Assembly (NCBI GenBank): GCA_035716025.1 | Contig: DASTKH010000043.1 | Coordinates: 1 to 64,000 of the forward strand | From: JADGHE01 sp035716025 | GTDB taxonomy: Bacteria; Pseudomonadota; Alphaproteobacteria; Rhizobiales; Xanthobacteraceae | Direction of reading: 5' to 3' | Length of the DNA stretch: 64,000 bases | Shown: piece after piece, positions 34,358 through 43,265 of the stretch | Numbering within the stretch: the first letter of the stretch is position 1 | How the letters are laid out: each line of letters starts with the position of its first letter | Translations under genes and position numbers: made by a program | The notes under the pieces: model-generated | The model's input: only the letters and a program-made list of their open reading frames with translations | Databases searched by the model: none | What the model was told of the DNA's origin: nothing

Positions 34358-34373
34358 ATAAAGATTTCTTTAT
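34358..34373. promoter_or_regulatory. Palindrome upstream of ahcY, SahR-like operator
   Basis: ATAAAGA (34358-34364), two bases, then TCTTTAT (34367-34373) form a perfect 7+7 inverted repeat in an AT-rich patch of a GC-rich window. It lies about 100 bases upstream of ahcY. The form resembles operators of ArsR-family regulators such as SahR that sense SAH and control methionine-cycle genes in proteobacteria. The regulator is not in this window, so its identity is an inference. Confidence 0.5.
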
Positions 34374-34382
34374 GTCATGACC

Positions 34383-34715
34383 TTATTCGTCCTCGCCGAA
34401 GCCGCTTGCCACGAGAGCCGCGAGCGCATCGAGGACCTCCCTCGCCTGTGTGCCCGTGGCGGCAACGGTGATGGTGGTGCCGGGGCCGGCCGAGAGCATC
34501 ATCAAGCCCATGATCGAGTCCCCGCCCACCGATTCGCCGCAGCGGGAAACCTGCACCTTGGCATCAAACTGCTCCACCGTTTGCACGAATCGCGCGGACG
34601 CGCGGGCGTGCAAGCCCTTCTTGTTGACGATCTGCAGTTTTCGGGTCAGGGCGCCGGGCTCCGTGGTCGGCTCATCGCCCGCGCAAGGCTCATCGGCGTC
34701 GAAGGAGGGGCTCAT
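34383..34715 (-). CDS. HPr-family phosphocarrier protein
   Basis: An HPr protein (110 aa) with an N-terminal extension of about 25 residues rich in Asp, Glu and Pro. The histidine-phosphorylation site is NKKGLHARASARFVQ, and the serine site phosphorylated by HPr kinase is in GDSIMGLMMLSAGPGTTI. It overlaps the EIIA gene by four bases (ATGA). In Rhizobiales this HPr is part of a regulatory PTS with no sugar permease, controlled by the kinase two genes upstream. Confidence 0.94.
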   Translation of the reverse strand: MSPSFDADEPCAGDEPTTEPGALTRKLQIVNKKGLHARASARFVQTVEQFDAKVQVSRCGESVGGDSIMGLMMLSAGPGTTITVAATGTQAREVLDALAALVASGFGEDE

Positions 34716-35113
34716 TTCCCGGCCAGAACGCGGCTGGCGATGGTGATGTATTTCCTCCCGGCGGCCTGCGCCTGCACCACCACTTCCGAGAGGGGACACT
34801 CGTCTCGCACTTTGGCGAGTTTGATCAACATCGGCAAGTTGATCCCAGCCAGTACTTCGACCTGCGGGCGACCCATAACCGAGATCGCAAGATTCGACGG
34901 AGTGCCGCCGAACATGTCCGTCAGGATGATCACCCCGTCGCCACTGTCCACGTTCTGAACGGCGCGAATAATGTCCTGGCGGCGCTGCTCGACATCGTCG
35001 TCGGGCTCGATGACCACCGCCTCGAGCTGCTTCTGCGGCCCCATGACGTGCTCAAGGGCGGCGCGAAACTCCACCGCAAGCCGCCCGTGGGTGACGAGCA
35101 CGAGGCCAATCAT
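34712..35113 (-). CDS. EIIA (mannose-type) regulatory PTS protein
   Basis: A 133-residue EIIA of the mannose/fructose-IIA fold. The phosphorylation-site histidine is in GLVLVTHGRLAVEF near residue 10, and VIILTDMFGGTPSNLAI is the second family motif. No EIIB or EIIC is in the window, so it likely acts in regulation rather than sugar uptake. The ATG at 35113 has GGGGGA upstream. It overlaps the HPr gene by four bases and follows hprK by 136 bases. Confidence 0.93.
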   Translation of the reverse strand: MIGLVLVTHGRLAVEFRAALEHVMGPQKQLEAVVIEPDDDVEQRRQDIIRAVQNVDSGDGVIILTDMFGGTPSNLAISVMGRPQVEVLAGINLPMLIKLAKVRDECPLSEVVVQAQAAGRKYITIASRVLAGK

Positions 35114-35249
35114 GATGGTCCCCCGAACACCGAAACCGCGCGTGCACTGCACGCGGGCCGATGGGCAGATGAGGCATCAAACGGCAAGGCAGAGGCCTGT
35201 TGCGGCTGCGCTCCGGTTGCTGCACCGCGATGGGACGGCAGCAAGCGGG

Positions 35250-35690
35250 TCACCGCTCTACTCCACTTCGCCCGATGACGGCAAGCAGGACGGGGAGCGC
35301 CAAGACGCCGCCGGGGAAGGCGAGGCGCGGAACCGGCACTCCGGCGAGGGCCGCCGTCTCGACCTCCGGCGCCATGCGACAGGCATCCTGCGCTTCGAGA
35401 TCTACGACCAAACCGACCATCGCGACAGGCTCGTAGGGAAGCCGCCGGATCCCGAGGCCGCGGACTTCGATGAGACCTGCGAGCGGCGCGGCGGGGCGCG
35501 CCAGCAAGCGCCCGTTGACCCCCGTCAACATCACGCGATCGTCCGCGACGAGACGCGCGAACGTAAGCCGGCCGCCTTCCGCGGCCTGAATGAGTTCCAA
35601 GGCCAGGCGCGACTTTCCGGCCCCCGAGGGACCTCGGATGAGCACCGCCCGAGGGCCCACCAACACGGCCGAGGCGTGGATCGTCGTCAC
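35250..35690 (-). CDS. hprK: HPr kinase/phosphorylase (short form)
   Basis: A 146-residue HPr kinase corresponding to the C-terminal catalytic domain only, the short form typical of alphaproteobacteria. Walker A is RGPSGAGKSRLALEL near residue 22; VADDRVML and LIEVRGLGI carry the conserved aspartate/glutamate residues of the family. It should phosphorylate the serine of the HPr encoded two genes downstream. The GTG start follows chvG by 16 bases, so it belongs to the chvI-chvG transcript. Confidence 0.93.
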   Translation of the reverse strand: MTTIHASAVLVGPRAVLIRGPSGAGKSRLALELIQAAEGGRLTFARLVADDRVMLTGVNGRLLARPAAPLAGLIEVRGLGIRRLPYEPVAMVGLVVDLEAQDACRMAPEVETAALAGVPVPRLAFPGGVLALPVLLAVIGRSGVER

Positions 35691-35706
35691 GGCGAGGGGA
35701 AACGGC

Positions 35707-37530
35707 TCACGCGGCGGGCAAGCGGACGACGAAGCGCGCGCCCGCGACCCGCTGCTCTTCGCCTGGCTTCGCCGAGGTCATACGGTTCTCCGCCCAGATG
35801 CGCCCCCCATGCGCTTCGACGATCTGTTTGGAGATCGACAGGCCCAATCCCGAATTCTGGCCGAAGCCCTGCTCGGGCCTGTCCGTGTAGAAGCGTTCGA
35901 AGATGCGCTCGAGAGCCTCTTCGTTGATGCCCGGCCCGTCGTCGTCCACCACGATCTCGACCTGGTCGCGCGTGCGACGGCAGTTCACGCGGACAACGCC
36001 GCCGGGCGGCGAGAAGGAGCGCGCATTGGCGATGAGATTGTCGATGACCTGGCCTAGTCGCGAATCGTGGCCGCAAACCCGAAGCTGGTGCGGCGGGTTC
36101 TCCATCGAGAGCTTGATTTTGACATCGCTGGTCGGGATCTCGTTGGCGACGCTGACGACGGTATTCAGCAGACGGGGCAGGTCCACCGGCGCGGCGTCCT
36201 GACGCTGCAGCTCGGCATCGAGGCGGCTCGCATCGGAAATGTCGGAGATCAGCCGATCGAGCCGCCGCACGTCGTGCTGGATGATGCCGAGGAGCCGCTT
36301 GCGGCTGTCTTCGGACCGGGCAAGCGGCAGCGTCTCGACGGCCGAACGCAAGGATGTGAGCGGGTTCTTCAGCTCATGCGCGACATCGGCGGCGAAGCTT
36401 TCGATCGCTTCCATGCGGCTATAGAGCGCCTTGGTCATGTCGCGCAACGCGCCGGACAGGTGGCCGATCTCGTCGCGCCGATCGGTGAAATCCGGAATCT
36501 CAACTCGAGAGCGGATGCGGTGGCGCACGTGCTCGGCGGCATCCGCGAGCCGCCGCACCGGCCCCGCGATGGTGCCGGCAAGCAGCACCGACAATACGAC
36601 CATGACACTCGCGGCGATGAGGAACAGTTTGACGATCGCGAGGCGCTCGGCCTCCACCATGTTGTCGATGTCCCCGCCCTGCGTGGAGAGCAGGAGCGCG
36701 CCCCGCACCGCGCGAAAGCGCTGCACCGGCACCGCGACCGACACGATGGCCTCGCCGCGGTCGTTCACCCGCACCACGCTCGCCTTCTGCCCGGCGAGCG
36801 CCATAGCCACTTCCGGATAGCCCTTTCCGTTCTCCGCACCGAGTTCCTTGTAGAGCGGCAGATCGCCGCGCCCGAACCAGTTGCGAAACGCGTGCCAGAA
36901 GCGATCAAACAGGCCGGGTTTCTCGGCGTTCGGCGCCGGCAGATCGAAGCGCAGGACGTCGCCCTTTCCGAAAAGGCTGCGGCTGTCCACCAGCAGAACG
37001 CCGTCCCTGTCGTAGATGCGTGCCCGCGTATTGGTCGGCGAGATCAGCCGCCGCAGCACCGGGGCGACGCGCTCCGGGTTGATCGGAAATTCGAGCGCGG
37101 AGAACGGCTCGTCGGGGCCGTAGCTCTCTCCCGTCTGCAACTCCAGCAACTTGTCCGGATCGATGGTGATGGAATTGGTCTCGACCGTCGCGGACGCCGC
37201 AATTGCGCCGGCGATGATTTCGCCCTGAACCAGCAGGCTCTGCACCCGGGCATCGATCAGCCCGGCGCGGAACTGCGACAGATAGAGAATGCCGATGACG
37301 AGCGCGAGCAGGCCCGTCACGTTAAGGAAGACGATGCGGCGCGTGAGGCTGGAGAAACTTTGCGTCAAAAAGAAACGCCACGCCCGGCGCAGGAAGCTTG
37401 CCGGCGCCTCCGCGCCGGTCCCCTCCATGGCTAAGCGCGTCTCGTCACGCCGGGCGGTTTCCGCAACTGCCGTGGCGTATTCCGAGGTTCGATCGAGCAC
37501 GGTGGTCGCAACCCCACCTTTGTCAGTCAC
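35707..37530 (-). CDS. chvG: Sensor histidine kinase ChvG (ExoS/BvrS type)
   Basis: A 607-residue inner-membrane sensor kinase that with ChvI responds to acid and envelope stress in Rhizobiales. Two membrane segments (about residues 65-85 and 300-320) flank a large periplasmic stimulus-sensing domain, followed by HAMP, the phospho-acceptor helix FAADVAHELKNPLTSLRSA, and an ATPase domain with VIDNLIANARSFSPPGG, DDDGPGINEEA and GLGLSISKQIVEAHGG. The start GTG at 37530 is tentative; no clear ribosome site is seen. It follows chvI by 71 bases. Confidence 0.95.
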   Translation of the reverse strand: MTDKGGVATTVLDRTSEYATAVAETARRDETRLAMEGTGAEAPASFLRRAWRFFLTQSFSSLTRRIVFLNVTGLLALVIGILYLSQFRAGLIDARVQSLLVQGEIIAGAIAASATVETNSITIDPDKLLELQTGESYGPDEPFSALEFPINPERVAPVLRRLISPTNTRARIYDRDGVLLVDSRSLFGKGDVLRFDLPAPNAEKPGLFDRFWHAFRNWFGRGDLPLYKELGAENGKGYPEVAMALAGQKASVVRVNDRGEAIVSVAVPVQRFRAVRGALLLSTQGGDIDNMVEAERLAIVKLFLIAASVMVVLSVLLAGTIAGPVRRLADAAEHVRHRIRSRVEIPDFTDRRDEIGHLSGALRDMTKALYSRMEAIESFAADVAHELKNPLTSLRSAVETLPLARSEDSRKRLLGIIQHDVRRLDRLISDISDASRLDAELQRQDAAPVDLPRLLNTVVSVANEIPTSDVKIKLSMENPPHQLRVCGHDSRLGQVIDNLIANARSFSPPGGVVRVNCRRTRDQVEIVVDDDGPGINEEALERIFERFYTDRPEQGFGQNSGLGLSISKQIVEAHGGRIWAENRMTSAKPGEEQRVAGARFVVRLPAA

Positions 37531-37601
37531 GCGCCGCCGCGCTGCTCGATCCCGCCGCGAATCGGCGAGTCAAAGGCGGCGGCGCTGCTGGCCGCCCCGC
37601 C

Positions 37602-38303
37602 TCAGGCTTCCTTGAAGCGGTAGCCGACCCCGTAAAGGGTCTCGATCATATCGAAGGCTTCGTCAACCGCCTTGAACTTCTTGCGGAGCCGCTTGATGTG
37701 GCTGTCGATGGTCCGATCGTCCACGTAGACTTGGTCGTCATAGGCCGCGTCCATCAACGCATTGCGGCTCTTCACGACGCCCGGCCGCTGCGCCAGGGAC
37801 TGCAGGATAAGGAATTCAGTCACTGTCAGCGTCACGGGCTCGGACTTCCACGTGCAGGTGTGCCGCTCCGGGTCCATGCGAAGCTGGCCCCGCTCGAGCA
37901 CTTTCGAGGAGTCGGTTTCCTTGGTGGCGGTCGCATCCTTGGGCGATGCGCGCCGCAGCACCGCCTTGACCCGTTCGACCAGGAGCCGCTGCGAGAACGG
38001 CTTTTTGATGAAGTCGTCGGCCCCCATTTTCAGGCCGAACAGTTCATCGATCTCCTCGTCTTTCGAGGTCAGGAAAATAACGGGAATATCGGATTTCTGA
38101 CGCAGCCGGCGGAGCGTCTCCATGCCATCCATGCGCGGCATCTTGATATCGAGGATGGCGAGATCGGGGGGACTGGACTTGAAGCCGTCGAGCGCGGACG
38201 AGCCGTCGGTGTACGTCATGATTCGGTAGCCTTCCGCTTCGAGCGCGATCGACACCGAGGTCAGGATGTTGCGGTCGTCATCGACGAGTGCGATGGTCGG
38301 CAT
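37602..38303 (-). CDS. chvI: Response regulator ChvI
   Basis: A 233-residue OmpR-type response regulator, partner of ChvG. The receiver domain has the acidic pair in IALVDDDRNIL, the phospho-acceptor in LAILDIKMPRMDG (about residue 52), and the conserved lysine in DDFIKKPFSQ. The DNA-binding winged helix ends the protein (DDRTIDSHIKRLRKKFK, YGVGYRFKE). The ATG at 38303 (MPTIALVDD) is chosen because AAGGGAGG lies about five bases upstream; an earlier ATG at 38318 overlaps that ribosome site. Confidence 0.96.
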   Translation of the reverse strand: MPTIALVDDDRNILTSVSIALEAEGYRIMTYTDGSSALDGFKSSPPDLAILDIKMPRMDGMETLRRLRQKSDIPVIFLTSKDEEIDELFGLKMGADDFIKKPFSQRLLVERVKAVLRRASPKDATATKETDSSKVLERGQLRMDPERHTCTWKSEPVTLTVTEFLILQSLAQRPGVVKSRNALMDAAYDDQVYVDDRTIDSHIKRLRKKFKAVDEAFDMIETLYGVGYRFKEA

Positions 38304-38600
38304 TGAGCCTCCCTTCAACTGCGAGATATACCGGCCTTCAAGCGCGCAAAGCTAGGCCGAAATGTGACGCTGCTGCATTGCAATAAGCCCGCTTTTGCGC
38401 TCGAATTCAATCCGAAATTCGGCCCCTCCCGGTTTGGGGCCAAACACCTCCTCGCCGCCCTGTCGCAAAAGCCGTGGCGGCTTGCACTCTCGCGGCGCCG
38501 TGGATTATGCGCACACTGCATTCCTGCTCCCCATCATGCGCCACGTAGGACGGCCTCCGGGCATTACAAGGGGCGCGAAGTCTGCCGGACAGCGGTTCAC
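38304..38600. promoter_or_regulatory. Divergent chvI / HugZ-like intergenic region
   Basis: A 297-base region between divergent genes, somewhat AT-richer than its surroundings. It should hold the chvI promoter and that of the oxidase-like gene. I see no clear operator, repeat or additional gene; a short plus-strand frame running into the next gene from 38364 lacks family support in its first 79 codons. Confidence 0.4.
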
Positions 38601-39329
38601 ATGCGAGACAATCCTCCATTCGATCCGCAAATTGCGGCCAAGAAGCTGTTGCGGGAAGCGCGATCGGGCGCCCTCGCCACCCTGACAGTGGGGACCGCCA
38701 ATCCCTACTGCTCGCTCGTCAATGTCGCGTCCGCCACCGACGGCACGCCCCTGCTTCTGCTGTCGCGGCTCGCGATCCACACACAAAATCTGCTGACCGA
38801 CCCGCGGGTCTCGCTCATGTTGCAAGAGCCGACTGCGCACGACCCGCTTCGGGCCGCCCGCCTCAGTGTTGCCGGAACGGCCGCCCCGACTCAAGACGCC
38901 GACGACTGCCGCCGTTATCTTGCGCGTCATGATGGCGCAGAATTCTATGTCGATTTCAAGGATTTTGCGATGTACCGCGTCACCATGAAGGGTGCGCATC
39001 TGGTCGCCGGGTTCGGGCGGATCGCCGATCTTACGCCCGAGCAGATGCTTACGCCGCTGTCGGGAGCCGAAGCGCTTGTCGAATCCGAGGCCGACATCTG
39101 CAGTCACATAAACTCCGAGCATGCGGACGCCGTGCGGCTTTATGCAACGCGCCTGCTCGGCGCGCCCGACGGTGCGTGGCGATGCGTCGGCTGTGACCCG
39201 GAAGGACTCGAGTTGCAGTGCGGCCGGACCGCGCTGCGCCTCGCCTTCGATGAGAGAGTAGCGTCGCCCGCCGCGCTGCGCCGCGTCCTGAAACGACTCG
39301 CCGAATCGGCGCGCGCCACGCCGGGGTAA
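38601..39329 (+). CDS. HugZ-like FMN-binding split-barrel protein
   Basis: A 242-residue protein with an N-terminal pyridoxamine-5'-phosphate-oxidase-like split barrel (about residues 10-145; ARSGALATLTVGTANPYCSL, LLLLSRLAIHTQNL) and a C-terminal DUF2470-type domain (about 155-240; ICSHINSEHADAVRLYATRL). This two-domain plan is that of HugZ/HutZ-like heme-utilisation proteins, though without nearby heme genes the role here is open. The ATG at 38601 begins MRDNPPFDPQ, the usual family N-terminus. Confidence 0.85.
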   Translation: MRDNPPFDPQIAAKKLLREARSGALATLTVGTANPYCSLVNVASATDGTPLLLLSRLAIHTQNLLTDPRVSLMLQEPTAHDPLRAARLSVAGTAAPTQDADDCRRYLARHDGAEFYVDFKDFAMYRVTMKGAHLVAGFGRIADLTPEQMLTPLSGAEALVESEADICSHINSEHADAVRLYATRLLGAPDGAWRCVGCDPEGLELQCGRTALRLAFDERVASPAALRRVLKRLAESARATPG

Positions 39330-39560
39330 GGCCGGGCAACGCCCGCGAGGAGCCCGGCATGGGGCGCGCGGCGGCAGCCCTGCCGCCAAATGTCGCGGCG
39401 CACACAAACGGCCCGTCACCCAAGGCTTGGATTTCAGGGGCGATCATGATTTATGGTCGCGGCGTGCGCGCCAGCGCGCGCCGCTCCGGCCGTTCGGACG
39501 GGCGGCAAGGCAGCGGCGGACCGGCGGTTTCAACGCCGGATTTCCAGTTCGGAGGATTTC

Positions 39561-41174
39561 GTGAGGGAAACGGGCGTGAGGAACAGCGCCTTTGGCGCTG
39601 ACAAATTCGGCTTCCAGAAGCTGGCGTCAATCCACTGGAACCTCACCGAGGCGCCGCTCTACGAGCACGCGCTCCGGCGCGGCGAGGCAATCCTGACGAA
39701 CGGCGGTGCATTGACCGCCGACACGGGCATCCACACGGGACGCTCGCCCAAGGACAAGTTCGTCGTCGCGGACAGCATGACGGAGAACACCGTCTGGTGG
39801 GATGCGAACGGCAGACTGTCGCCGCAGCAGTTCGATCGCCTGCTTGCGGACTTCATCGCCCATGCCGAGGGCAAGGAGCTGTTCGCGCAGGACCTCTACG
39901 GCGGCGCGGATCCGAAGCATCGGATCCGGACGCGCGTCTATACGGAATATGCTTGGCATTCGCTGTTCATCCGCACCCTGCTGATCCGGCCGGAACGCAA
40001 CGAACTCGCCGGGTTCGTTCCCGATCTCACCATCGTTGATTTGCCGTCGTTCAAGGCGGATCCGCAACGCCACGGGGTGCGTTCGGAGACCATCATCGCG
40101 ATCGACTTTTCCCGCCGCATCGTGCTGATCGGCAATTCGAGCTACGCAGGCGAGATCAAGAAGTCGGTCTTCACGACGCTCAACTACTACCTGCCGGACA
40201 AGGGCGTCATGCCGATGCACTGTTCCGCCAATGTCGGCGATAAGGGCGACGCGGCCTTGTTTTTCGGCCTGTCGGGCACCGGCAAGACCACGCTGTCGGC
40301 AGACCCCGCCCGCACGCTTATCGGCGACGACGAGCACGGCTGGTCAGCCGACGGCATCTTCAATTTCGAGGGCGGCTGCTACGCCAAGACCATCAATCTG
40401 TCGCCCGAGGCGGAGCCGGAAATCTATGCGGCGAGCACCCGGTTCGGCGCGATCCTGGAGAACGTCATCGTCCACCCGGAGACCCGTGAGCCCAATTTCG
40501 CGGACGCAAGCCGCACCGAAAACACCCGCTCCGCCTACCCGCTGCACTTCAATCCCAATGCCTCGAAAACCGGGCGGGCCGGGCACCCGAAAAACATCGT
40601 GATGTTGACGGCCGACGCTTTCGGCGTGATGCCCCCCATCGCCAAGCTGACGCCCACGCAGGCGATGTACCATTTCCTGTCCGGCTACACCGCGAAGGTC
40701 GCCGGCACCGAGAAGGGCGTCACCGACCCCGAGCCGGAATTCTCCACCTGTTTCGGGGCGCCGTTCCTGCCCCGCCATCCGATCGAATATGGAAAGCTGC
40801 TGCGCGAGCTCATCAAGCAGCACCAGGTCGACTGCTGGCTCGTGAACAGCGGATGGACCGGCGGCAAGTTCGGCGTGGGCTATCGCATGCCCATCAAGGT
40901 CACCCGCGCGCTGCTCGCGGCGGCTCTCGACGGCTCTCTGAAAAACGTCAAGTTCCGCACGGACCCCTATTTCGGCTTTGCCGTACCGGTTTCCGTTCCC
41001 GGCATCGACTCCTCGCTGCTTGATCCGGCCTCGACCTGGAAGAACAAGGCCGAGTTTGCCGACACGGCGAAGCGCCTGGTCGGCATGTTCCAGAGGAACT
41101 TCCAGAAGTTCGAGGATCATGTCGATCCGGAAATCAAGGCCGCGGCGCCGGAAGTGCGAGCCGCGGCGGAGTGA
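39561..41174 (+). CDS. pckA: Phosphoenolpyruvate carboxykinase (ATP)
   Basis: PckA (537 aa) converts oxaloacetate and ATP to phosphoenolpyruvate, the first step of gluconeogenesis. The kinase loop GLSGTGKTTLSADP lies at residues 236-249, with the preceding metal/active-site region MPMHCSANVG and the downstream GDDEHGWSADGIFNFEGG. The GTG start at 39561 has GGAGG five bases upstream and gives the usual N-terminus of alphaproteobacterial enzymes (RETGVRNSAFGADKFG). Lying near chvI-chvG in the opposite direction is common in Rhizobiales, where ChvI is reported to influence pckA. Confidence 0.98.
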   Translation: MRETGVRNSAFGADKFGFQKLASIHWNLTEAPLYEHALRRGEAILTNGGALTADTGIHTGRSPKDKFVVADSMTENTVWWDANGRLSPQQFDRLLADFIAHAEGKELFAQDLYGGADPKHRIRTRVYTEYAWHSLFIRTLLIRPERNELAGFVPDLTIVDLPSFKADPQRHGVRSETIIAIDFSRRIVLIGNSSYAGEIKKSVFTTLNYYLPDKGVMPMHCSANVGDKGDAALFFGLSGTGKTTLSADPARTLIGDDEHGWSADGIFNFEGGCYAKTINLSPEAEPEIYAASTRFGAILENVIVHPETREPNFADASRTENTRSAYPLHFNPNASKTGRAGHPKNIVMLTADAFGVMPPIAKLTPTQAMYHFLSGYTAKVAGTEKGVTDPEPEFSTCFGAPFLPRHPIEYGKLLRELIKQHQVDCWLVNSGWTGGKFGVGYRMPIKVTRALLAAALDGSLKNVKFRTDPYFGFAVPVSVPGIDSSLLDPASTWKNKAEFADTAKRLVGMFQRNFQKFEDHVDPEIKAAAPEVRAAAE

Positions 41175-41251
41175 CCGTTTCACCTGTCCTCCGGGCGTGC
41201 CGTCCCTGCCGCTCAACGGCGGGGGCGGCCCAGCCGGGACGGTGAAAACGG
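41175..41251 (+). terminator. Nested inverted repeat after pckA
   Basis: CCGTTTCACC (41175-41184) pairs with GGTGAAAACGG (41241-41251) with one bulged base. Inside, CCGTCCC (41200-41206) pairs with GGGACGG (41236-41242), two bases of which it shares with the outer arm, and GCCGCTCAACGGC forms a small inner hairpin. The outer stem begins directly at the pckA stop codon. There is no T-run, so termination or mRNA 3'-end protection is possible but unproved. Confidence 0.4.
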
Positions 41252-41333
41252 CGTTCTCCGCGCGCCGTCCCGCGGTGTGCCACCCGCGGGGCGGAGACCA
41301 CAGCGTCCGTCAATTCACCGGCAAAGCGTGACC

Positions 41334-42428
41334 ATGCAGGTCCTCGTCGTCGGCGCAGGCGTTGTGGGACTCGCCGTCGCGCGCGCTTTGGCGGTCGACG
41401 GCCACGACGTGATCGTTGCCGAAGCCACGCACGGGATCGGCAACGGCATCTCCTCGCGCAACAGCGAGGTGATCCACGGCGGGATGTACTATCCGGCGAA
41501 TTCGCTGCGCGCGCGCCACTGCATCCGCGGCCGGCGAATGCTGTATGCGTATTGCGAATCGCACCGGGTTTCGCACCGCCGCTGCGGAAAGCTCATCGTC
41601 GCCACCTCGACGGCGGAACGCGCCAAGATCGAGCAGATCCACAAGCAAGGCCTGCTCAACGGCGTGGAGGGTCTGCAGCTTATCGACGGAAGCGACGCGA
41701 AACGACTCGAACCGGCCCTCGCCTGTCTCGCTGCGCTCCATTCGCCCCATACGGGCATCATCGACAGCCATGCCTTCATGCTCGCCCTGCAGGGGGACCT
41801 CGAGGACCATGGCGGCGCCATCGCCTTCGGCACGCGCATTGAGCGGTTGGTACGCAAGACGAGTGGTTGGGAGGTGCATTTCGGCGGCGACGAGCCGGGT
41901 GCGCTGATCGTCGATGCGGTGGTCAACTCCGCGGGATTGGCGGCGCCCGATCTCGCCCGCGCGACCGAGGGCTATCCGGGGCAGCGCGCGCCGCGCATCA
42001 CCATGGCGAAGGGAAACTATTTCGGCTATGCCGGCCGCCCCGTGTTCAGCCGGCTCATCTATCCGGCGCCGGTCGACGGCGGGCTCGGCATTCATGTCAC
42101 ACTGGATCTTGCCGGCCGCATGCGCTTCGGCCCGGATGTGGAATGGATCGCGGAGGAAAATTACGCGGTCGACCCCGCCCGCGCGGACGCATTCTATGCC
42201 CGCATCCGCACCTATTGGCCCAACCTTCCGGACGGTTCGCTCGTGCCGGACTATGCCGGAATCCGGCCGAAGCTCACCGGACCCGGAGAACCGGCCGCCG
42301 ACTTTGTGATCGACACGCCGGCCGAGCATGGCCTGTCGGGCCTCGTCCATCTCTTCGGGATCGAATCGCCAGGCCTCACGAGCGCGCTGTCCATCGCCGA
42401 CGATATCGCAGCGACCTTCCGGACGTAG
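41334..42428 (+). CDS. FAD-dependent oxidoreductase (LhgO/DAO-like)
   Basis: A 364-residue flavoprotein of the DAO superfamily. The dinucleotide loop VLVVGAGVVGLAVARAL begins at residue 3, and EVIHGGMYYPANSLRAR and VVNSAGLAAPDLAR are conserved in L-2-hydroxyglutarate dehydrogenase/oxidase relatives. The C-terminal LFGIESPGLTSALSIADDIA closes the FAD site. L-2-hydroxyglutarate is a reasonable guess for substrate but not certain. It follows pckA by 159 bases and converges on the DUF2865 gene with nine bases between stops. Confidence 0.88.
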   Translation: MQVLVVGAGVVGLAVARALAVDGHDVIVAEATHGIGNGISSRNSEVIHGGMYYPANSLRARHCIRGRRMLYAYCESHRVSHRRCGKLIVATSTAERAKIEQIHKQGLLNGVEGLQLIDGSDAKRLEPALACLAALHSPHTGIIDSHAFMLALQGDLEDHGGAIAFGTRIERLVRKTSGWEVHFGGDEPGALIVDAVVNSAGLAAPDLARATEGYPGQRAPRITMAKGNYFGYAGRPVFSRLIYPAPVDGGLGIHVTLDLAGRMRFGPDVEWIAEENYAVDPARADAFYARIRTYWPNLPDGSLVPDYAGIRPKLTGPGEPAADFVIDTPAEHGLSGLVHLFGIESPGLTSALSIADDIAATFRT

Positions 42429-42437
42429 AGCGATCTC

Positions 42438-43265
42438 TCAGCGAAACCAGCCGAAAGGCGACCGCTCGATCTCCTGGTTGCGGGCGGCCTGCGCGGGCGG
42501 GCGGCGACGGCGTGTCGTTGCTGCCGGCTGGTCCTCCTCGGCCGTCGCAAGCGACTGGGCCGGCGTTGAAGGTTTCGCACTCTGATCGACTTTAACGGCC
42601 CCCAGCTTGCGCCGCAGCTCGGAGTTCACGCTCGCATAGCTTTCGATCGGGGTGAAATCGGCCGCGCCGTGCGGAAACGAGCCGGAGCCGCGGAAGACCG
42701 TGAGCCCGCTCGACATCGCCACGATGTCGCCCGCCCGCAGCGTGGGGTCGGATTCGACATCGATCTGCGCCAGACCGCCGGGTCCGTGGCCGGTGCAGGT
42801 ACAATCCGCAACGACCCGCTCGCGGAAGGCAAACGCATTTGCAAGCTCAGCATAGCGCGTGCCGTCGCCGGCGACCGCGTATTCGGGCCTGCTGCCGTGG
42901 AACACCTGAGTCCTGGCCATGGGGCAAAGGCTACTGCACACCTTGGCCGCATTGAGGGTCACGCCGTTGGCGGAGCGCGGAATCGGGAAATAGCGGCCGT
43001 CGCACAGGCGAACGCAAATCGTCCCGTTGCCGCGCAGTTCGGACATCGGGCGCTCGGCCTGTTGCGGCTCGAGCGGATAACGGTCGTCGCGACGATACGG
43101 CACTTCGCCTCGTCCGGAGAGTCCTCCGATGAGCGAGCCGAAAAGCGCTTGAAACAGGTTCTGAGCATGCGCGACCGGCGCCGGCCATATGGACGCGGCG
43201 AGGAGGCCGGCCAGAAGGACGGCGACGCTTCCGCGTCCGGGCCGCCGCGGAGAATAAAGACGCAC
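42438..43265 (-). CDS. DUF2865-family secreted protein
   Basis: A 275-residue exported protein with a signal peptide (SVAVLLAGLLAASIWPAPVAHA). The DUF2865 core (about residues 80-200) has several cysteines: GTICVRLCDGRYFPI, KVCSSLCPMA, VADCTCTGHG. The C-terminus is basic and low-complexity. The family is largely confined to Rhizobiales and has no known function. The GTG at 43265 is preferred to the TTG at 43271 because GGAGGAGG lies six bases before it. Confidence 0.82.
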   Translation of the reverse strand: MRLYSPRRPGRGSVAVLLAGLLAASIWPAPVAHAQNLFQALFGSLIGGLSGRGEVPYRRDDRYPLEPQQAERPMSELRGNGTICVRLCDGRYFPIPRSANGVTLNAAKVCSSLCPMARTQVFHGSRPEYAVAGDGTRYAELANAFAFRERVVADCTCTGHGPGGLAQIDVESDPTLRAGDIVAMSSGLTVFRGSGSFPHGAADFTPIESYASVNSELRRKLGAVKVDQSAKPSTPAQSLATAEEDQPAATTRRRRPPAQAARNQEIERSPFGWFR

